From an uncultured Lachnospiraceae bacterium (GTDB lineage: Bacteria; Bacillota; Clostridia; Lachnospirales; Lachnospiraceae): DNA of 39,945 bases. Made by a program: the position numbers and the translations under genes. The DNA lies in NCBI GenBank assembly GCA_947593735.1, contig CANQDT010000023.1, positions 1 to 39,945 on the forward strand, read 5' to 3'. The notes under the pieces were generated by a model. The model was not told the DNA's origin. It saw only the letters and a list, made by a program, of their open reading frames with translations, and did no database searches. Within the stretch, counting starts at the first letter, position 1. Each line of letters begins with the position of its first letter. Shown piece after piece: positions 33,717 through 39,945 of the stretch.

Positions 33717-34388
33717 TCAGGCAAAAAATTCATTCAAAATGTCCTCGACGACCCCAAGCTCCTTTTTGCTCAACCCGCGGTCCCCGTTCTCCCTCGTGCT
33801 GGCGATCTCGCTGATGCAGGATTTGAGATAATCCATATCGTGGGCAATGCTTCTTCCCTTTTCATCGGAGCGTTCCTGTTCGTATTTGTTCTGCAGGAAA
33901 TTGGCGAAGAAAAATTCCAGATTCGTATGGATCATGTCCCACAGCTCCGGGTTCCCGATCCACAGTTCCGTCATCTGCACCACGGACGCCGTTATCGCCG
34001 CCGCGCAAAGCAGCTTCCAGACCTCGGAGTCCATGCCGCCTGTCCACAGATACAGGCTTCCGGCCGCCGCGACGGCGGCGATGAGAAGCAGGATCTGCTG
34101 GTTCATATGGTTCCAGAAAGAATATGTCACGCCAAGAAATTTCTGCCTGTAAAGATTTTTATGTATAAACGAAGTCATATGATTGATCTTCATATTTTTC
34201 ATATACGTATCTTCAAATTTACCGCGGAGGTTTTTGAACATTTTCTGGTCTGTCAGGCTCATATTTTCCGCGGCAAACAGCAGCCTGCGGTACCGGCTGT
34301 GAAGCAGGAGCTTCAGCAGGACGCCGGCAACGCCGACGCCAACGATTCCATAGAGAAAAACATTTTGATGCAATAGCGTCTGTAACAT
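33717..34388 (-). CDS. Membrane protein of unknown function
   Basis: 223 residues from the ATG at 34388 (MLQTLLHQNVFLYG) after GAGGGAG. One N-terminal membrane helix (YGIVGVGVAGVLLKLLL), a basic segment (KMFKNLRGKFEDTYMKNM), a central helical hairpin (QQILLLIAAVAAAGSLYLW and LLCAAAITASVVQM), and a cytoplasmic helical C-terminus. I recognise no family. It is 30 bases upstream of the deacetylase gene on the same strand, so they may be cotranscribed. Confidence 0.7.
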   Translation of the reverse strand: MLQTLLHQNVFLYGIVGVGVAGVLLKLLLHSRYRRLLFAAENMSLTDQKMFKNLRGKFEDTYMKNMKINHMTSFIHKNLYRQKFLGVTYSFWNHMNQQILLLIAAVAAAGSLYLWTGGMDSEVWKLLCAAAITASVVQMTELWIGNPELWDMIHTNLEFFFANFLQNKYEQERSDEKGRSIAHDMDYLKSCISEIASTRENGDRGLSKKELGVVEDILNEFFA

Positions 34389-34454
34389 AATAAAAACTCC
34401 CTCTCTCATCTAAGATTTGCCCTTATTGTAGCAAACATCAGGTAAAAGGGGGAG

Positions 34455-34967
34455 TCATATTCGTGCGCAAGTTTCGACCGGAACCTCCACAGGTTCAAGG
34501 ATCGTTTTCCACGCCTCCACAAGCCGGTCAAGCGTCCATGCCGCGTTGGCAGGGCTGGTGGACGGGAGCCGGACCGCCGGCAGCCCGGTTTCCGCAAGAC
34601 TATATTTGTCGTACAGCTTTTTCGCCATGCTGCCGTTCGCGTAAACCGCCGTGATCCGGCTCTTTTCAAGCACGGTCCCGATCGGATTTGCCGTCACGTT
34701 CCGTATGCTGCTGTCGCTGGAGCCGACAATCTCGCAGCTCCGGATCACATCCCACACCGCAATGTGGTTCTGCAGCAGCATCCGCTTCTTTTCCTCGACC
34801 GTCCGCGGCTCGCTCCAGCCGGTTACCGCCGCGATGACCTTCCAGAACCGGTTTTGCGGATGGCCGTAATAAAACTTTGTTTCCCTGGACCGGACTGACG
34901 GAAACGTCCCCAGGATCAGGATCCGGGACCATTCGTCATAGAACGGCGCAAACATATGTGTTTCCAT
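34455..34967 (-). CDS. DNA-deoxyinosine (hypoxanthine) glycosylase, UDG superfamily
   Basis: 170 residues. The N-terminal motif ILILGTFPSVRSRE and the downstream YYGHPQNRFWKVI are characteristic of the hypoxanthine/uracil-DNA glycosylase branch of the UDG superfamily; AVWDVIRSCEIVGSSDSSI and LPSTSPANAAW follow. It removes deaminated bases to start base excision repair. ATG at 34967 after AAAGGAAAC; it begins 29 bases after murG. Confidence 0.88.
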   Translation of the reverse strand: METHMFAPFYDEWSRILILGTFPSVRSRETKFYYGHPQNRFWKVIAAVTGWSEPRTVEEKKRMLLQNHIAVWDVIRSCEIVGSSDSSIRNVTANPIGTVLEKSRITAVYANGSMAKKLYDKYSLAETGLPAVRLPSTSPANAAWTLDRLVEAWKTILEPVEVPVETCARI

Positions 34968-34996
34968 GCGATCGTTTCCTTTCCGCGCGGCTTCCG

Positions 34997-36064
34997 TCAG
35001 GCTCCCGCGACTTCCAGGATCAAGTCCATGATCGTCCGCACCGAATCCAGCTGCCTGGATCCCTCCATCGCCCTGACATACTTCTCCCGGTCCGCATATA
35101 CTTCATCCACGGCTTCCAGCAGCCGCTCCGCAGTCAGATCTTCCTCCATGATCACTTTGCTGAAGCCCTGCTTCGCAAAGGATTCAGCATTCAGGATCTG
35201 ATCTCCCCGGCTCGCCGCCAGGGACAGCGGGATTAAAATGTTCGGTATCCGGAGCGCCAGCAGTTCACAGATCGCATTCGCCCCGGCGCGCGAAATCACA
35301 ATGTCCGCCGCCGCAAACAGATGAGGCAGCTCCGCTCCGGCATATTCAAACTGCATATAGCCCTCTTTCCCCCGGAGCTCTTCCGCCGCGTTTCCTTTGC
35401 CGCACAAATGGATGATCTGATACCGTTCCAGGATATCGTCCAGCCGGGAACGCACCGCCCTGTTGATCACCGCCGATCCGAGGCTTCCGCCGGTCACAAG
35501 CAGAACCGGTTTCCCGGTCCCGAAGCCGCAGAGCTTCCTCCCCTCATCCGGTCTCCCGAAAAACAGCTCGCCGCGCACCGGGGAACCGGTCAGCACCGCT
35601 TTCCCCTCCGGCAGATACTTTGCGGTCTCCGGGAAATTATGGCAGACCCTGCTCGCCGCCGGAATGCAGATCTTATTTGCCAGTCCCGGCGTCATATCCG
35701 ATTCATGAATGATCACCGGGATTTTTCTCCGTTTCGCGGCAAGCACGACCGGTACCGATACAAATCCTCCCTTGGAAAAAACGACGTCCGGTTTCAGCTT
35801 TTTCAGCAGCCCGCGCGCCTGCGCGTACCCTTTGAGCACCCGGAACGGGTCGGAAAGGTTTTTTACGTCGATGTATCTTCTGAGCTTGCCGCTCGATATC
35901 CCGTAATAGGGGATCCCAAGATCCGTGATCAGCGTATGCTCGATTCCTTCATAAGAACCGATATAATGAATATCAAATCCCGCTTCTTTCAGCTTCGGGA
36001 TCAGCGCGATGTTGGGCGTCACATGTCCCGCCGTTCCGCCTCCTGTCAGCACAATCCGCTTCAT
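34997..36064 (-). CDS. murG: UDP-N-acetylglucosamine transferase MurG
   Basis: 355 residues, GT-B fold. TGGGTAGHVTPNIAL at the N-terminus, FSKGGFVSVPVVLAA near 100, HESDMTPGLANK near 125, VTGGSLGSAVIN near 190, and ISRAGANAICELLAL near 260 with the RGDQ motif. MurG adds GlcNAc to lipid I at the inner membrane face, giving lipid II. It is not next to other mur/fts genes here, although those are usual murG neighbours. The ribosome site AGGAGG lies in the end of the TSCPD gene, 1 base away, so the two genes are coupled. Confidence 0.96.
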   Translation of the reverse strand: MKRIVLTGGGTAGHVTPNIALIPKLKEAGFDIHYIGSYEGIEHTLITDLGIPYYGISSGKLRRYIDVKNLSDPFRVLKGYAQARGLLKKLKPDVVFSKGGFVSVPVVLAAKRRKIPVIIHESDMTPGLANKICIPAASRVCHNFPETAKYLPEGKAVLTGSPVRGELFFGRPDEGRKLCGFGTGKPVLLVTGGSLGSAVINRAVRSRLDDILERYQIIHLCGKGNAAEELRGKEGYMQFEYAGAELPHLFAAADIVISRAGANAICELLALRIPNILIPLSLAASRGDQILNAESFAKQGFSKVIMEEDLTAERLLEAVDEVYADREKYVRAMEGSRQLDSVRTIMDLILEVAGA

Positions 36065-36065
36065 G

Positions 36066-36320
36066 TTACCGGGCCTCCTGTTCTTCTTTTACCTTTTTCA
36101 GCGCCTTCGCGAGCTGGTCCGGGCAGGACGTATTCTTAAATCCGCACTTTACGCCCTCCAGGCGGCGGATGACTTCATCCACTTCCATCCCTTCCACCAG
36201 AAGTCCGATCCCGGCGGTATTGCCGTTGCATCCTCCCTGAAAATGGACGTCCTTTACTTTTCCGTCCTCCACCTCAAAATCGATTGCCTGTGAGCAAACG
36301 CCTGATGTTTTATACCGCAT
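36066..36320 (-). CDS. TSCPD domain protein
   Basis: 84 residues. The name-giving motif TSCPDQL occurs near residue 63; upstream are CSQAIDFEVEDG and VHFQGGCNGNTAGIG, the conserved Cys/Gly region. TSCPD domains occur alone and at the C-terminus of some ribonucleotide reductases; the free form has no established reaction. The gene overlaps the ribosome site of murG and probably shares its transcript. Confidence 0.9.
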   Translation of the reverse strand: MRYKTSGVCSQAIDFEVEDGKVKDVHFQGGCNGNTAGIGLLVEGMEVDEVIRRLEGVKCGFKNTSCPDQLAKALKKVKEEQEAR

Positions 36321-36394
36321 CTGTCTGTTCTCCTTTCCGTTTTATCCCGCTCCGATCATTCCGGAGCCGTATGGCATACCTGTTTCCACCGTTC

Positions 36395-37084
36395 CTACGG
36401 CGTCAGGTTCCCGATAAAATCCAGCGCCTGTACGACCGCCCGCGCATGGTCGAACGCGATCCCGCTGTTTTCCAGAATCTCATATTCTTTTTTCCGGAAA
36501 ATCCCGTTATCCGTAACCCGCGCGCGCACCCTGCTTTCCAGGCGGATCCCGCCGCGCGTCAGCGCCAGGCGGAAAATTGTCTGTCCTTCCGCCCGATCTC
36601 CCGTCGTTTCTTTTTCGATCGAAAGGTCGAACCACTCCGCTTCCGCCGCGTCGTCCCCGGCTTTTACACGGGCGCTGTCCCGGTCGATCACCGCCAGATA
36701 GGACGCCGTAATGATCCTTGTCCTCGGGTCGCGCCCCGCTTCTCCCCATGTATGGAGCTGGCACAGCGGAACATCCGTCAATCCGGTTTCTTCCTCCAGT
36801 TCCCGGGCTGCCGCGTGTTCCAGGTCTTCCCGGTATTCCACAAATCCTCCCGGGAGCGCCCAGCAGCCGATACAGGGATGATTCTTCCTCCGTATCATCA
36901 GCAGCTTCAACTGATCGATCCCCCGATATTCTCCCGGGTATGCGAAAATGACCGCGTCCGCCGTGACGCTCGGATTCTCATAATCGCCCGGATGATACCG
37001 CGCGAGAAATTCTTCCAGGTCAATGCCGTCTTCGTTGCGCGCGCCCGTTCCTCGGAACGGTTCCACATTCATTTCCATCCACAT
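36395..37084 (-). CDS. NUDIX hydrolase
   Basis: 229 residues from the ATG at 37084 (MWMEMNVEPF), 8 bases after GGAGG; upstream in-frame ATGs are too close or too far. The Nudix box matches G-x5-E-x7-R-E-x2-E-E-x-G (GFVEYREDL...ELEEETGL). The N-terminus YHPGDYENPSVTADAVIF and the RRKNHPCIGCWALPGG segment resemble ADP-ribose pyrophosphatase relatives. The C-terminal 70 residues are not a clear winged helix, so NrtR-like regulation is not supported. The substrate is unknown. Confidence 0.88.
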   Translation of the reverse strand: MWMEMNVEPFRGTGARNEDGIDLEEFLARYHPGDYENPSVTADAVIFAYPGEYRGIDQLKLLMIRRKNHPCIGCWALPGGFVEYREDLEHAAARELEEETGLTDVPLCQLHTWGEAGRDPRTRIITASYLAVIDRDSARVKAGDDAAEAEWFDLSIEKETTGDRAEGQTIFRLALTRGGIRLESRVRARVTDNGIFRKKEYEILENSGIAFDHARAVVQALDFIGNLTP

Positions 37085-37206
37085 AGTCATATCCTCCGTA
37101 TCCGGTAAACTCGCATATACATTCACAAATTTCGCTTGCCTATTTCTGTAGTGGGCTGTTTTGGCTTTTCTTTCCCGTTTTTATTATTTTTATCGTTGTC
37201 TGTATC

Positions 37207-37235
37207 ATTTTAGCATACGGCTGTGAATTTTTCTA
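37207..37235 (-). promoter_or_regulatory. Possible promoter of the NUDIX gene
   Basis: On the minus strand TAGAAA (37235-37230), 17 bases, TAAAAT (37212-37207). Both boxes are 4 to 5 of 6 matches. The rest of the gap 37236-37356 has no feature I can support. Confidence 0.4.
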
Positions 37236-37356
37236 TCTTGTACTTTTAACATATGAAAAAAGAATGAGGGAGATTCCACAAAACAGCCAGTGATGCACAT
37301 TTCCATAATGCTTGTCGCGCGCCGCAGAACCGCGCAGCAATTCCCCATAATAACCC

Positions 37357-37386
37357 AAAAAATCAGCGGCGCTGCCGCTGATTTTT
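37357..37386. terminator. Bidirectional terminator after the K+ channel gene
   Basis: AAAAAATCAGCGGC-GCT-GCCGCTGATTTTT, a near-perfect hairpin with A and T runs. It follows the minus-strand channel gene by 53 bases. GCCGCTGATTTTT also occurs at 38811. Confidence 0.85.
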
Positions 37387-37439
37387 GGAGTTACATGAAG
37401 CCGTTTTTCCGGATGGTGTGAGAAAAAGAGTTGCGAATT

Positions 37440-37892
37440 TCATATTTTTTTATCCGACTTATGCGCGCCGTTCTTCTTTTCAAACTCCTTTACACGCTCC
37501 GAAAGCCCTGCAAGCTCCTCTTGCGAAAGCTCCGGAAGCCGCTCCAGCTTTTCAAGGAACTGCGATATGGTCTCATTTTCCTTTGTTTTCATAAACTCCA
37601 TATAGTAGCTTACGACAACGCCGGGGATCATGGCTGTGACGACGATCGCATAAATCGCCGTAAGAACCGTGATAACGCGCCCGATATGACTTACGGCGAC
37701 AATATCGCCGAAGCCTATCGTGGTACACGATACGAAACAGTACCAAAAACCGTCGCCCATCGTTTTTATCGACGGCTCAATCAGCCACAGGGCGATGGAA
37801 GCCGCGCAGTAAAATATAAGGAAGCTCGTAAGCATTTTAAGCGTGCCGGTATATTTTAAAACCCTTATTATTCTTCTGAACCTTTTCATCAT
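37440..37892 (-). CDS. Two-helix potassium channel protein
   Basis: 150 residues; ATG-ATG at 37892/37889 after AGAGGAA, the second being better spaced. One membrane helix (MLTSFLIFYCAASIALWLI), a pore helix and selectivity filter (TTIGFGDI), then a second helix (VITVLTAIYAIVVTAMIPG) and a charged C-terminal coiled coil. TTIGFGD is the K+-selective filter sequence. There is no RCK/TrkA-C domain, so ligand gating is not apparent. c-di-AMP controls many K+ transporters, but nothing here ties this channel to it. It forms a two-gene unit with the HdeD-like gene 32 bases upstream. Confidence 0.9.
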   Translation of the reverse strand: MMKRFRRIIRVLKYTGTLKMLTSFLIFYCAASIALWLIEPSIKTMGDGFWYCFVSCTTIGFGDIVAVSHIGRVITVLTAIYAIVVTAMIPGVVVSYYMEFMKTKENETISQFLEKLERLPELSQEELAGLSERVKEFEKKNGAHKSDKKI

Positions 37893-37924
37893 TTCCTCTA
37901 CCGCATCCGTACTTGTAAAACATA

Positions 37925-38437
37925 TTAGTTATCCGCGCTCTGCGATGACAGAAAAATCATATTTATTCCGCTTACGATGAAATACAGACCGATCAGTATT
38001 CCTGTTGTCAACGCGAGAAGTACCGGGTGGAACATTGAGTAAAGAGCGAGTATTATTCCGAGTATTCCCAGAACAAGTCCCCAAATCCATTTCTTTCCGC
38101 CGTCCGCGCCCTTGAACTTCAGCGAAAGCACGATGGACATGATACCCTGAAGAAGAAACCATCCAGCCATCATATAGATGAATACGCCGTCTGCCACAAG
38201 CGGGAGTCCCGGTATAAATGCCATAACCAATCCTGCGATAACGCTGATGATGCTGAACGCGAAATTGACTCCGTATTCCTTCGCCGCGATTGACTTTACT
38301 ATGCCCACAACTCCGTAAACGAGAAGAAGCGCCATAAGCGCATATCCTGACGCTAAATACGTACGCAGCGGCGTAAACATGCACGAGCCTCCGCAAAGTA
38401 CCATAAGTATCCCTAAGATCACCATTAATACACTCAT
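37925..38437 (-). CDS. HdeD-like (DUF308) membrane protein
   Basis: 170 residues from the ATG at 38437 (MSVLMVILGILMVLCGGSC) after AAAGGAAA. Six membrane helices in three pairs, with the internal repeat GYALMALLLVYGVVGIVKSI and GWFLLQGIMSIVLSL typical of HdeD/DUF308. HdeD is an acid-resistance membrane protein in enterobacteria; in Firmicutes its function is unknown. Its own promoter lies about 170 bases upstream, giving a long leader. Confidence 0.88.
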   Translation of the reverse strand: MSVLMVILGILMVLCGGSCMFTPLRTYLASGYALMALLLVYGVVGIVKSIAAKEYGVNFAFSIISVIAGLVMAFIPGLPLVADGVFIYMMAGWFLLQGIMSIVLSLKFKGADGGKKWIWGLVLGILGIILALYSMFHPVLLALTTGILIGLYFIVSGINMIFLSSQSADN

Positions 38438-38608
38438 TTTTTTCCTTTCCGCTGCCCGCATTCCGTGCGGCAGCCGTTAAAATAATTTATGAACGGATCC
38501 TGACGCGGATACCTATGTCACCCCCTCCCCAAAAAAACCTCTGTCAATCTCCGTTCGCACGCCCGACTGTGCGGACGCAGTTTACGTGTTTTTATAATAC
38601 ATATCGTT

Positions 38609-38638
38609 ATTATACAAGCCCAAAACCTTGTACGTCAA
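38609..38638 (-). promoter_or_regulatory. Promoter of the HdeD-like/K+ channel unit
   Basis: On the minus strand TTGACG (38638-38633), 18 bases, TATAAT (38614-38609). The leader to 38437 is about 165 nt. Confidence 0.65.
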
Positions 38639-38768
38639 TAAAAAAAGCAATTTTTTACAATTATTTCGATCCTCATTGCGCTGTTTATCCGAAATACTGG
38701 CGCAATATCGCAGCCTGCGGGACGTCCGCTTACCGCGCGGATTGACGTAAAAAAAGCGGTTATCACGC

Positions 38769-38824
38769 CGGATTGTTCCGCTCCCTTGCGGAACGCAAAT
38801 CCGTGGCAGTGCCGCTGATTTTTT
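38769..38824. other. Overlapping alternative hairpins right of the channel islet
   Basis: CGGATT/AATCCG with inner GTTCCGC/GCGGAAC forms one hairpin (38769-38803); AAATCCGTGGC/GCCGCTGATTT plus a T-run forms another (38797-38824). They share 38797-38803, so only one can form at a time. No transcript entering this region from the left is evident. Confidence 0.4.
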
Positions 38825-38873
38825 CTGTTATTTTGGGGAATTTTAAAAATTTTTCAAAAATTATCTCTAACTA

Positions 38874-38918
38874 TTGACTAGTCCACAGGGGAACATGATA
38901 TAATAATACATTAGTCAA
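38874..38918 (+). promoter_or_regulatory. tnpV promoter with 19-bp spacer inside an inverted repeat
   Basis: TTGACT (38874-38879), 19 bases, TATAAT (38899-38904). TTGACTA (38874-38880) and TAGTCAA (38912-38918) form a 7-bp inverted repeat around the -10 box. The long spacer is like MerR-type regulated promoters. Confidence 0.55.
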
Positions 38919-39009
38919 CCTTGCATAAAGAATGACATCACAGCAGTGCATTGGCGGTCGATTACCTCCGGCGAAGCGGTGGCAACATCATAATATGGAG
39001 GAAAAAGAC

Positions 39010-39396
39010 ATGAGCGAATTGAAACCGAGAATCCATGACAATACGAACGGCCTTGATTACGTCCTCACCGGAGACTATTACATCCCGGCTATCGGACTGC
39101 CCGAGAATGACGACCGCCGCATCGGGAAATGGGGACGGATGCACAGGGCATATCTGGAGGAAACGAATCAGCCACTGCTCAACCATTTGATTCTGACAAG
39201 CAAGTTACATACCTACCTTGCCGACCTCAACGAGCAGGCACAGGAACGCTGCCAGCTTATCATCCAGCAGATGGCCGGAGCCGAGGGCGTAAATGAAGAT
39301 TTGAAGCGCCGGTCGCAATGGGAATGGATTCAGGCCATGAACAGCATCGTCAGTCGGGCAGAGGAAATAATCAGGAACGAGATGATTTATGTGTAA
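39010..39396 (+). CDS. tnpV: Transposon-encoded protein TnpV
   Basis: 128 residues from the ATG at 39010 (MSELKPRIHDNTNGLDYVLT), 8 bases after GGAGG; the frame opens at 38932 but those codons lack a ribosome site. The sequence matches the TnpV pattern I know from clostridial integrative elements related to Tn4451: DYYIPAIGLPE, RIGKWGRMHRAYLEE, KLHTYLADLNEQAQER. TnpV's function is not established. Its presence suggests the left part of a mobile element. No integrase or large serine recombinase is inside the window. Confidence 0.85.
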   Translation: MSELKPRIHDNTNGLDYVLTGDYYIPAIGLPENDDRRIGKWGRMHRAYLEETNQPLLNHLILTSKLHTYLADLNEQAQERCQLIIQQMAGAEGVNEDLKRRSQWEWIQAMNSIVSRAEEIIRNEMIYV

Positions 39397-39552
39397 GACG
39401 GTTTGAATCAGCAACAAAGATATAACGAAACGTGACACCTTTGCTTGGTCAGGTATATAGGGGGCGTCGCAAAACGGCAACACCTGCTTTGCAGTAACAT
39501 TTTGCGGCATGAAAGCCTTACAAATATAACAATACAGACACAGGAATATTAG

Positions 39553-39583
39553 AGGGAGGCTTGTTGTATCGGCAAGCCTCCCT
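39553..39583 (+). terminator. Terminator after tnpV
   Basis: AGGGAGGCTTG and CAAGCCTCCCT pair perfectly, followed by TTTGG. It lies about 155 bases after the tnpV stop. The rest of 39397-39700 has no gene I can support. Confidence 0.65.
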
Positions 39584-39700
39584 TTGGTGGTTTGTGCGTT
39601 ACAAGCGGAATTGCAACCAGCGATATTTAGGATATATGCCGCCCCTATACAGGCAATAATCCAAGAAATATCCAAGGCCGAAAACGGAAGGTCAATAACC

Positions 39701-39729
39701 TTGCATTGTTCGAGTGCAAGAATTATAAT
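39701..39729 (+). promoter_or_regulatory. Promoter of the HTH gene at the right edge
   Basis: TTGCAT (39701-39706), 17 bases, TATAAT (39724-39729). CTTGCA/TGCAAG (39700-39705 and 39715-39720) forms an inverted repeat over the -35 and spacer, a possible autoregulatory site. Confidence 0.7.
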
Positions 39730-39750
39730 GTACATCATGGAGGTGTGCGT

Positions 39751-39945
39751 ATGAATTACATGACTTTACGGGAAGCAAGCGAGAAATGGGGAGTTACACC
39801 ACGGCGGATAAATTACCTGTGTGCTGCTGGAAGAATCCCCGGCGCGGTAAAGATGTCTACGTTATGGCTAATACCCAAGGATGCTGAAAAACCGATTGAC
39901 GGTAGAACAAAACAGGGAAAGGTGAAAAAAGATGGAAAAGATTCT
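39751..39945 (+). CDS. Helix-turn-helix (excisionase-like) DNA-binding protein, cut by window end
   Basis: 65 codons are visible, starting at the ATG after GGAGG; no stop is reached before the window ends. MNYMTLREASEKWGVTPRRI and NYLCAAGRIPGAVK, then WLIPKDAEKP, is the winged-HTH pattern of excisionase or MerR-like small proteins. With tnpV it points to a mobile element extending to the right. Confidence 0.8.
   Translation, partial: MNYMTLREASEKWGVTPRRINYLCAAGRIPGAVKMSTLWLIPKDAEKPIDGRTKQGKVKKDGKDS

Noticed and set aside
38769-38824. Attenuator or riboswitch for the tnpV region
   Set aside because: The tnpV promoter lies downstream of it, and no transcript is evident that would cross it in the plus direction.

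Overview
The window looks like a chromosomal segment of a spore-forming Firmicute, most likely a Lachnospiraceae-type Clostridia. The evidence is spo0A, a PdaA-type deacetylase, a YolD/Y-polymerase pair, the cdaA-cdaR-glmM order, a CIRCE element, sigma-A promoters with 17-bp spacers, strong AGGAGG ribosome sites and a TnpV-type transposon gene at the right edge. Most genes lie on the minus strand. The family assignment is inference; no rRNA or tRNA is present.

Layout. 1-258: hairpin and promoter, no confident gene. 295-2781: secreted Ig-like (BIG2) surface protein. 2823-2967: first copy of a structured dispersed element, abutting a perfect CIRCE operator and htpG. 5082-7656 (minus): glgA and a DUF362 protein, preceded by an array of 91-bp repeats. 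8100-9811 (minus): two tandem Spo0A-type regulators, one canonical and one with a degenerate receiver pocket. 10117-12390 (minus): icd and a divergent PfkB-family kinase. 12483-16910: htrA divergent from a polyprenyl-phosphate sugar transferase and an LCP ligase, then a convergent GH25 lysozyme.

17831-24062 (minus): seven closely spaced genes, in transcription order two membrane proteins, cdaA, cdaR (ybbR), glmM, then a Wzm/TagG-type permease and a Wzt/TagH-type ATPase. This couples c-di-AMP synthesis, amino-sugar supply and polysaccharide export. A second 91-bp repeat array sits just upstream. 24521-24682 holds the second copy of the structured element. 24756-27952 (minus): a small secreted coiled-coil protein, then glycerate kinase and a GntP-type permease, with a perfect inverted repeat in the permease leader.

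28080-30031: YolD-like protein and Y-family polymerase. 30147-32235: two unknown small genes and pgi. 32369-37084: a helical-bundle protein, PdaA-like deacetylase, an unknown membrane protein, a hypoxanthine/uracil-type DNA glycosylase, murG, a TSCPD protein and a NUDIX hydrolase. 37440-38437: a two-gene islet (K+ channel, HdeD-like). 39010-39945: TnpV and a truncated HTH gene, the edge of a mobile element.

The most unusual material is non-coding: (i) two arrays of a 27-bp motif, each starting at an extended -10 promoter and occupying the predicted leaders of glgA and the c-di-AMP operon; (ii) a 113-bp element in two copies that differ at only two positions, which pair with each other; (iii) the paralogous Spo0A pair.
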